Shown in pieces: positions 44,540-50,786 of a stretch of 50,786 bases of DNA. Every line of letters starts with the position of its first letter. Position 1 is the first letter of the stretch. The notes beneath the pieces are model-generated. The model did not search any database and had not been told where the DNA came from. It was given only the letters and a program-made list of their open reading frames with translations. The position numbers were made by a program, and so were the translations under genes. The stretch is from Bacteroidia bacterium (GTDB lineage: Bacteria > Bacteroidota > Bacteroidia > SpSt-205). The stretch lies in assembly GCA_025062295.1 (NCBI GenBank), contig JANXAJ010000014.1, forward strand, positions 1 through 50,786, in the 5' to 3' direction.

Positions 44540-45304
44540 TTAGGAAAGCTTGAAGAAATCACCCCAGAGCCGCTGACCCCCATCAATATAGACGGTCTCT
44601 CCCGTGATATAAGCTGCCATTGGAGAGGCTAAGAAGAGTGCGAGGTAAGCTACCTCTTCTACTTTACCCAGTCGCTTGAGGGGGATCGCTTCAGCGAGCC
44701 CTTGCTTAATGCTCTCGGGGTATTGGGCAAGTCCAGAGGAGTCTATGATACCAGGAGCAATCGCATTCACTCGGATTCCATATCGGCTCCATTCCACTGC
44801 CAGCGTCTTAGTCATGTTGTCTACACCTGCTCGAGCCGCACCCGTGTGCATCATTCCAGGAAAGCCCCGATAAATATTGACGATGATATTGACAATGACT
44901 CCTTGCCGAGCGGGAATAAAAAACCGATTTGCACAAGTGTAGGTAACATTCCATGTGCCATTGAGATTATTATTAATCACTGCCTGAAATCCTTTCGGCG
45001 TAATCTGCTCAGCAGGAGCGGGAAATTGCCCTCCAGCATTGTTGATAAGGATATGTAGAGCCCCAAATTCTTTTTGGATGAAAGCGGCTAAGGCTTCTAC
45101 CTGATCAAGCTGGCGAATGTCACAAGGACAGTAGGGAATGTTTCCGAGGTTTTGAGCGGCATATCGCAGCTTTTCTTCGTTGCGACCACATATCACCACC
45201 TGAGCACCTACTTTGGTAAGCTCATGAGCTATAGCATATCCAATACCACTCCCGCCCCCTGTTACAAGGGCTACTTGGTCTTGAAGCAAGTCTGAGGCAA
45301 ACAT
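44540..45304 (-). CDS. SDR family oxidoreductase of the enoyl/dienoyl-CoA reductase type
   Basis: The 254-aa protein has the cofactor motif [12 protein letters not shown], the NNAGGQF loop, and the active-site helix [22 protein letters not shown] followed by [11 protein letters not shown]. It lacks the classical Tyr-x-x-x-Lys, reading instead AARAG. That is the known feature of trans-2-enoyl-CoA and 2,4-dienoyl-CoA reductase-like SDRs. The start shares one base with the BKACE stop, so the two are translationally coupled and may act on related CoA or keto acid substrates. Confidence 0.82.
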   Translation of the reverse strand: MFASDLLQDQVALVTGGGSGIGYAIAHELTKVGAQVVICGRNEEKLRYAAQNLGNIPYCPCDIRQLDQVEALAAFIQKEFGALHILINNAGGQFPAPAEQITPKGFQAVINNNLNGTWNVTYTCANRFFIPARQGVIVNIIVNIYRGFPGMMHTGAARAGVDNMTKTLAVEWSRYGIRVNAIAPGIIDSSGLAQYPESIKQGLAEAIPLKRLGKVEEVAYLALFLASPMAAYITGETVYIDGGQRLWGDFFKLS

Positions 45305-46173
45305 CAGTCAGATCGAAGGGGTAGATTCAGCATTTGACGAGCTTCAGTGATAGAAGCAGGTTCTCGTCCTAACATCCGAGCCAGCCGGACCGCCGCTTCT
45401 ACCAGTTCTCCATTTGACTTTGCCATTTCCCCCTCAGGAAGGTAGAAGTTATCTTCTAAGCCAACTCGGATGTGCCCTCCAATCGTGATGGCCACTGCTG
45501 CAAGCGCCCATTGCTTACGCCCAATCCCAATCACTTGCCAGTGAGAGCCGGGCGGCACACTGCGCGCTTGATGAAGGAGGTTTTCCGTCGTGGCTGGAAT
45601 CCCTCCCATCACCCCCATCACGAAGCTAAAAACATACGGCGGCTTCAAAATCCCCATATCTATAAAAGGTGTGGCATTATGAATATGACCACAGTCAAAT
45701 GCCTCCATCTCCGGCAGGGTTCCCGCCTCTATCATCCTTTGCAAGAAGTATTGAATGTCCCTAAAAGGATTCTGAAAGACAAAGTCATGGTAAAACTGCT
45801 TTGATTTTGGGGAGTAAATCGCATAATTCATAGAGCCCATATTGAGTGCGGCCATGTCAGGCTTAATGGCTGTGATGTGGTGAATACGCTCTTCGCGAGG
45901 GATGCCTACCGCACCTGTGGAAAAATTGATGATTACCTCAGGACACCGCAGACGCACTTCTTCATAGATGCGCCGATATGTCTCAATGTCAAACGCTGGC
46001 GAGCCATCGTCTTTCCGAGCATGGATGTGAAGAATGGCGGCTCCAGCTTCCACTGCGCGGCGCCCTTCCTCCGCAATCTCAACAGGTGTGTAGGGAATGT
46101 ACGGACATTGCTCCCGAGTCGCAAGAACGCCCGTCAGAGCTGCCGTGATGACAACTTTCTTTTCGCTGGACAT
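45304..46173 (-). CDS. BKACE family beta-keto acid cleavage enzyme (Kce-like)
   Basis: The 289-aa TIM-barrel protein has the family motifs ITAALTG at the start, LHIHARKDDGSPAFD (zinc ligands His-x-His), FDCGHIHNA, GGHIRVGLEDN (catalytic Arg and metal Glu) and LPLR near the end. BKACE enzymes condense beta-keto acids with acetyl-CoA and cleave them to acetoacetate and a CoA ester. The founding member acts in lysine fermentation on 3-keto-5-aminohexanoate. The substrate here is open. It is coupled to an enoyl-reductase-type SDR, and no other lysine-fermentation gene is in the window. Confidence 0.87.
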   Translation of the reverse strand: MSSEKKVVITAALTGVLATREQCPYIPYTPVEIAEEGRRAVEAGAAILHIHARKDDGSPAFDIETYRRIYEEVRLRCPEVIINFSTGAVGIPREERIHHITAIKPDMAALNMGSMNYAIYSPKSKQFYHDFVFQNPFRDIQYFLQRMIEAGTLPEMEAFDCGHIHNATPFIDMGILKPPYVFSFVMGVMGGIPATTENLLHQARSVPPGSHWQVIGIGRKQWALAAVAITIGGHIRVGLEDNFYLPEGEMAKSNGELVEAAVRLARMLGREPASITEARQMLNLPLRSD

Positions 46174-46230
46174 ACCTTCAGGCGGTAAAGTAAGAGAAAA
46201 TTACCGAGCCTTCGGCTAGTTCGCCAAAAG

Positions 46231-46884
46231 CTACCAAGGGTGCGTCAGCACATAGCATAGAATATTGACTCCCATACGAAAGGCAAGCTCTCGCACTTCG
46301 GGTGGGTCTTTGTGAACTTGCGGGTCGTCCCATCCATCCCCTAAATCCGCTTCGTACGTCAAAGCAGCAACCAGTCTGCCCTTGTAGAATAATCCGTAAA
46401 GTTGAGGTACTTTATTGTCATGTTCATGAATCTTCGGAAGTCCATAAGGGAAGCTGTAATAGCAGTGAAAGATTGGATGATTGTCAGGTATCAACTGAAG
46501 CTCCCCCTCTGGAAGGATAGCCAGTAGCGCTTTTTTAGCATATTCATGCATGCCATAGTCATCATCCATTAGAATAAATCCCCCCTTGAGGATATATTGG
46601 CGCAAATTGTCAGCCTCTTCCTTTGAAAACTGAATGTGTCCATGCCCAGATGCGTAAAGAAGAACGTATTGATGAAGATGAGGATCACTCGGACGAACCA
46701 CTTCTTCTTGCAATTGAACAGGGATTGGGGCATGACTCTGGGTGTAGCGAAGGAGATTCGTGAGAGAGGCGCGATTCCCATACCAGTCACCTCCTCCTTC
46801 ATAGCGGAGCTTCCCTATTTTGACCAGAGGGCGGTTTTGTGCCCATAGAAGAGTGAGCACGCACAGAGCACGCATGATAAGCAT
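46231..46884 (-). CDS. Exported DUF4159 protein
   Basis: The 217-aa protein has a signal peptide (MRALCVLTLLWAQN) and the DUF4159 fold. Its segments are LRYEGGGDWYGNRASLTNLLRY, then YASGHGHIQFSKEEADNLRQYILKGGFILMDDDYG, then LIPDNHPIFHCYYSFP and ALTYEADLGDGWDD. The fold resembles a glutamine-amidotransferase-like domain without obvious catalytic residues. Function is unknown. DUF4159 genes are often near MoxR or gliding-type loci, which are not seen here. Confidence 0.8.
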   Translation of the reverse strand: MLIMRALCVLTLLWAQNRPLVKIGKLRYEGGGDWYGNRASLTNLLRYTQSHAPIPVQLQEEVVRPSDPHLHQYVLLYASGHGHIQFSKEEADNLRQYILKGGFILMDDDYGMHEYAKKALLAILPEGELQLIPDNHPIFHCYYSFPYGLPKIHEHDNKVPQLYGLFYKGRLVAALTYEADLGDGWDDPQVHKDPPEVRELAFRMGVNILCYVLTHPW

Positions 46885-47116
46885 AACAAAAACTTTGAGA
46901 GAAGAGAAATCTTCTCTCTTGGCTTGATTTACGGAGGCTGTTAGTAGAGAGGGAAAAAGGAAGGATGTCTCTGATGAGGCTTTAGGTCTGAGCTAAGGTC
47001 TAATGTTATCTCTACCTTAGCAAGGACACCAAGCTTTGTGAGTATATTGTGAAGAGCTTTTCAGACCCGTTGTCCAACGTGTCCACTGTTCCCCGTTTTT
47101 ACTAACATTGCGAGTT
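46885..47116. promoter_or_regulatory. Divergent intergenic region before the beta-helix gene
   Basis: The 232-nt region separates the minus-strand DUF4159 gene and the plus-strand T9SS cargo gene. A near-match -7 box, TAACATTG (47103-47110, one mismatch), ends 6 nt before the ATG at 47117. No terminator hairpin or other structure stands out. Confidence 0.4.
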
Positions 47117-50100
47117 ATGAAGAGCTTCTCTTTCGTAGTGCTTGCTAGCGGACTGCTTATAGCTCAACGTGCATGGTATTTTTCTTCGTCGCAGGGGAGC
47201 GATGCGAATGATGGACGCACACCCCAGACACCTTTACGCTCTCTGGGAACGCTTCAGCGACTTCTTTCCGGGCAGATGGTAGGAGGAGAACGGCTAAGTC
47301 GGGGAGATACAATTGCATTTTTGCGTGGTGATACCTTCCGAGTTGTCCGAGTGGAAGGAGGGCGGCTGGAATATGGCCTTAGCTGTAGCGGTACGGTATT
47401 CCGACAAAGCGGAGCACCTATCGTCCTTACAGCGTATGGACCCTCTTCAAAGCCGTTCCCACTCCTGACTGGAACGTGGCGACTCTCTGATTCGGCTCGG
47501 GCTTTCATTCAAGCCGGTAACCTCGTCAAAATCGCTCAGCCCTTTGGAGGGCAGGATAGCCTTGTAGCCCTGCGAGTCTTTTGGCGAGGCGAGCCACTCA
47601 AGCCTGCTCGGTTTCCAAATGATACCATGTTGCCTATTCTTCAGAGCCTGAGTAGCCTCTCTTCTGATCCCGATACCTTTCTTTCCTCAGGACTTGAAAA
47701 TATCCCTTCTTCGGTTGCAGCTGGAGCTTTAGTGTGGGCTTCATTAGGCTCTGACTATAGCTGGGGCTGTGGGAAGGCTCAGAGCTTGAATGGCAATCAG
47801 CTTATTACCTTCCCTTGGGGTCATTTTACCCCTCTCAGAGGAGCCCGCTTCTACTTAGAAGGAAAACCTGAGTTCATAGACCAACCTGGCGAATGGGCTT
47901 ATAGCGAGGAAGGCGATACACTTTATCTTTTTCCTTTCCAGCTTCCCTTTGACCCTACCGACTATGAGGTCATGGTGGTCAGGGTGCGTCCTTCTGATCG
48001 TCATGTCCAAGACTCTAAAGCCCTTATGCTGACAGCTCGTTACGACACACTACCCTCAGACCCTATCCAACGCGTTCTCATAGATCGCCTCCACTTCTTC
48101 GCCTTAGGCGAGGGCATAAGAACAGCAGGTGTGTCAGAAATCACAATCCAACGCTGCCTTTTCACCCATTCTTACCGAGGCATTTGGAATTTCTTGGCGG
48201 AGGGCCTTTACATTCGGGAAAATGCGTTCTACGATAATGAGAATCCTTGCGTTATTTATGGGCGTACAGTTCCTGGATTTCAGGGGAATCCTCGGGCCCT
48301 CACTCGTCGCGTCTATGTGGAACATAATCTTATCAAACGAACGGGCCTTCACCCTCGCTGGAGCTGGCAAAACCTTAGGACAGAGCTGGAGCGATTCGTT
48401 CGGGAAGATTACAGCATTCTCATCGGATATAACATAGATAGCGTGATTATCCGATATAACCGTATAGATAGCGTGAGTCAGGGGGCTATCGGTGGAAATT
48501 GCTTTTACTTCACTCAAACAGATTGGAATGATAGCTATGTAGGGACCGTCCCTTTTATTGTTGAGAAAAATTACATCACAAACTTCTGTATGGACTTCTC
48601 AGATTGTGGGGGTATCAAATTCATCTCCTTTATGAAGAATGGGATTATTCGGGATAACATTCTCATCAAGGGCCAAAATAGAGATAGGTCGCATATAGCT
48701 TGGCCGGTTCGTCCTTTTGCGAAGGGACTCTATAGTGACGTAAGTCCTCATGACATCATATGGGAGGGGAATACAGTGATTGGGGCCAGTATAGGTTGCG
48801 GGAATTTCTTTGGAGGAGGCTCTATTCGTGGGATTAAGGTGAGGGAGAATACCTTTTATCATTGCCAGCGGCTGGGAGTGGATGTAGTGCCCGCTGCGGG
48901 AGGAGCTCAGGGCTGTGAGGTAGTTGGAAACACCTTCTTCCTTGGCATGCACGATGGGGGAGCCGTCAACTTCTATGATGCAGGGGGGAATAATCAGAGA
49001 GATACTTTTGATGTCGTGAAAGACAACCGATATGGTCACCCCACTTATGCTATTTCTTACTTGTATAGAGCAGAGAATGGGTCTGTAACGGCCCTTGGCT
49101 TTCGTCGTCTACAAGCTGAGACGCCATATGAGCGTTCAGCACTCAGTCAGTGGATACGGTGGGTGGGCTTTCGTCAGTGGGAGGGGGCTCAAGTTCAGCA
49201 AAACTTCATTTCCAATCCGACCTTAGATGCAAGTCAGCCTTTACCAGTGGCTCCATTTGGCCGAGCCCGTCTTCAGCGAGTTTCTGTTTCTCCGTTTGGA
49301 GGGCCTGCTTACTTGGTCTGGTACCCCGATACAGCTCAGTTAGGTATTCGGTCAGGGATAGCTCTGCAAACCACTGAATCCCTATACAGTACTCAGCTGG
49401 ACAGTGCTCACCTCTATCGTTGGACTCTCATCTGGGCAGCCAATCGGGCTGCTGATTTTGGAGCTTCTACTGGATGGATAAGATTTACTCATCCAAACAC
49501 AGGGGATACACTTGCTGCTATAGACCGCTTTGCCCTTCCTACCTTCCAACCTTACACGCCGGAAACCCTTCAGGTTCGCTATCAGCCCCGCTTCAAGCAG
49601 TTTTGGACTCGTCCCGAGGTAGAGCTCCAACGAGGTGACTCCGTGTGGCTCACCTATTGGAACTTTGAACGCATAGACCCCAGCTCGGTACCTTCATTGA
49701 GTGAAATATATCCGATCTTTGTCAATCCCTCAGACACGGTGGCTCAGATTCCCCTTCCTTCGGGGTGGGTATATCTTACATTAGATAGCACGCTGGTGTG
49801 GGGAAAGGTAGCAGTGCCCCCGTGGAAGGGTCGAATTCTCGTGCGGTTGAAGTATGATCCTGAGCTGACGGGTCTTGTAGGCTCGATTCCTGTGAGGACC
49901 TGGGCGCTGGTGTATCCAAATCCCACTTCGGACCATGTGAAAGTAACCCTCCCTCAGCCTGCTGAATATCAGTTCCTAAGCCTTCAGGGTCAGCTCATAG
50001 AGAAAGGGAGCTGGAAGGAGGAAGGGGTGCTTTCTTTAGAGAAGCTGTCCCAGGGTATGTATCTCCTCCAGCTTAGATATTCCTCAGGCTATCAGGAAAC

Positions 50101-50122
50101 TGTGCGTATAGTAAAGCAGTAA
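47117..50122 (+). CDS. Large secreted beta-helix protein with T9SS type A sorting domain
   Basis: The 1001-aa protein has a signal peptide (KSFSFVVLASGLLIAQ) and an early WYFSSSQGSDANDGRTPQTPLRSL block, the usual opening of right-handed parallel beta-helix proteins. The helix covers about residues 310-640, with repeated asparagine-rich rungs (ERNAFYDN-type turns, YNRIDSVS, VRENTFYHC, VVGNTFF). Several beta-sandwich segments follow. The last 70 residues are a T9SS sorting domain (VYPNPTSDHVKV...GQLIEKG...LSQGMYLLQLR...VRIVK). Such proteins bind or cleave polysaccharides, and the catalytic residues are not evident. The TTG of 47108 is in frame but the ATG is the natural start. Confidence 0.88.
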   Translation: MKSFSFVVLASGLLIAQRAWYFSSSQGSDANDGRTPQTPLRSLGTLQRLLSGQMVGGERLSRGDTIAFLRGDTFRVVRVEGGRLEYGLSCSGTVFRQSGAPIVLTAYGPSSKPFPLLTGTWRLSDSARAFIQAGNLVKIAQPFGGQDSLVALRVFWRGEPLKPARFPNDTMLPILQSLSSLSSDPDTFLSSGLENIPSSVAAGALVWASLGSDYSWGCGKAQSLNGNQLITFPWGHFTPLRGARFYLEGKPEFIDQPGEWAYSEEGDTLYLFPFQLPFDPTDYEVMVVRVRPSDRHVQDSKALMLTARYDTLPSDPIQRVLIDRLHFFALGEGIRTAGVSEITIQRCLFTHSYRGIWNFLAEGLYIRENAFYDNENPCVIYGRTVPGFQGNPRALTRRVYVEHNLIKRTGLHPRWSWQNLRTELERFVREDYSILIGYNIDSVIIRYNRIDSVSQGAIGGNCFYFTQTDWNDSYVGTVPFIVEKNYITNFCMDFSDCGGIKFISFMKNGIIRDNILIKGQNRDRSHIAWPVRPFAKGLYSDVSPHDIIWEGNTVIGASIGCGNFFGGGSIRGIKVRENTFYHCQRLGVDVVPAAGGAQGCEVVGNTFFLGMHDGGAVNFYDAGGNNQRDTFDVVKDNRYGHPTYAISYLYRAENGSVTALGFRRLQAETPYERSALSQWIRWVGFRQWEGAQVQQNFISNPTLDASQPLPVAPFGRARLQRVSVSPFGGPAYLVWYPDTAQLGIRSGIALQTTESLYSTQLDSAHLYRWTLIWAANRAADFGASTGWIRFTHPNTGDTLAAIDRFALPTFQPYTPETLQVRYQPRFKQFWTRPEVELQRGDSVWLTYWNFERIDPSSVPSLSEIYPIFVNPSDTVAQIPLPSGWVYLTLDSTLVWGKVAVPPWKGRILVRLKYDPELTGLVGSIPVRTWALVYPNPTSDHVKVTLPQPAEYQFLSLQGQLIEKGSWKEEGVLSLEKLSQGMYLLQLRYSSGYQETVRIVKQ

Positions 50123-50254
50123 GAGAAGCTTCTGGAAGCCGGCAGGTGGACTCCTTAGATAGCGAATTGCTTAATCACACTCTCTCCATGACTGAGAGGG
50201 TTATCCCTTGAGAAGCCCCTAAGAGGTTCTTAGCTCCTTTCTTTGAGCCAAGCC

Positions 50255-50786
50255 GTTTCCTACTCCACAGAGGGCCGATAAAAACATCTTCCCCGCTAGA
50301 TGCACCAAAAAAACTTACTTCGTTTCCACTCCACAGAGGACCGATAAAAACGTACTGGGAAGCCGTCGCGATGTGCAAACAGCACCGGTTTCCACTCCAC
50401 AGAGGGCCGATAAAAACTCAAGCGCGTTTTATGACGCTGCGTGTGTATCTCGCGTTTCCACTCCACAGAGGGCCGATAAAAACAAGGTCAGCTTCATTCC
50501 GAAGCCCTTCCTATTGTTAGGTTTCCACTCCACAGAGGGCCGATAAAAACCAAGATGGGCCACCTGCTCAGGATTTTCCCTAACCAGTTTCCACTCCACA
50601 GAGGGCCGATAAAAACCTTCCACGCCGTGCCGTCCCAGCGAAAGGCGGCGTTCTGTTTCCACTCCACAGAGGACCGATAAAAACCGCTCGGCACGATGTG
50701 CGGCAGGTGGGCAAGGTTGTGTTTCCACTCCACAGAGGACCGATAAAAACCCGTCCGTCCAGCAGGGCTCTCCTCCTCCCCCTCCT
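50255..50786 (-). CRISPR. CRISPR array, eight repeats, leader probably beyond the right edge
   Basis: Repeats start at 50255, 50322, 50388, 50454, 50521, 50587, 50655 and 50721. Seven are 30 nt, beginning GTTTCCACTCCACAGAGG and ending CCGATAAAAAC, and they differ only at one G/A position. The first is 31 nt with an inserted T. Spacers are 36-38 nt. A final 36 nt reaches the window end. Read on the minus strand the repeat ends GTGGAAAC, like the 5' handle of type I and III crRNAs, and the damaged repeat at 50255 is then the leader-distal end. No cas gene is present, so the type is not decided. Confidence 0.93.

Noticed and set aside
50429-50733. Two minus-strand frames across the CRISPR array with a repeated peptide
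   Set aside because: The peptide repeat is just the translated CRISPR repeat.

Overview
The window looks like a chromosomal segment of a member of the Bacteroidota. Four observations support this. The 1001-aa secreted protein at the right end finishes in a type IX secretion (T9SS) sorting domain. A gldF-gldG pair is present. Two SiaB and two SiaC (DUF1987) genes sit beside a PAS/GAF-SpoIIE phosphatase. The Bacteroidota -7 promoter box TAnnTTTG lies directly in front of many starts, while Shine-Dalgarno sequences are mostly absent. Genes are densely packed with many ATGA or TGATG overlaps. No genus can be named from the sequence alone, and no ribosomal RNA is present.

Left part (1-15.3 kb). 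A minus-strand run carries an arginase/agmatinase, an M1 aminopeptidase, a ThiE-like protein, an extended SDR, ThiS and ThiO. Facing it on the plus strand are a rhomboid protease, an EEP nuclease-like gene that runs into tRNA-Val(CAC), dxr, obgE, and an unusual esterase plus processive GT2 glycosyltransferase fusion. DedA, L-lactate dehydrogenase and a HAD phosphatase form a minus-strand operon, with an SDR diverging from it.

Centre (15.4-27.3 kb). Sixteen minus-strand genes with gaps of 28 nt or less form what looks like one long operon: cheR, cheB, a PEBP protein, a membrane GAF-PAS-PAS-PP2C phosphatase, siaB, siaC, siaB, siaC, two paralogous coiled-coil/single-TM proteins, an exported unknown, 3-hydroxyacyl-CoA dehydrogenase, an MBL hydrolase, a STAS protein with a long Glu/Trp tail, RNase Z and a queuosine-precursor transporter. 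This is the best candidate for an undescribed system: a doubled SiaB-SiaC partner switch. One SiaB has lost its ATP-binding motifs while both SiaC copies keep the Thr68 phosphosite, and no diguanylate cyclase output is present. Internal -7 boxes precede siaB-1, siaC-2 and the second coiled-coil gene.

Right part (27.4-50.8 kb). An AsmA-like protein, a DUF3467 protein with two exported unknowns, tRNA-Ser(CGA), and an acyl-CoA dehydrogenase come first. They are followed by gldF-gldG-DUF4340, a DUF420 protein with a small CAMCR membrane protein, tsaB, and a tRNA-Lys/tRNA-Leu pair. Next come a secreted T9SS-like protein, a PASTA protein, a MarR regulator, a CcmB-like protein and a CCA-adding enzyme with an altered catalytic DxD. 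A fumC-SDR-BKACE group, a DUF4159 protein and a beta-helix T9SS cargo protein follow. The window ends in a CRISPR array of eight repeats without cas genes; its leader probably lies beyond the right edge. Short GC-rich palindromes of two sequence types recur between genes.
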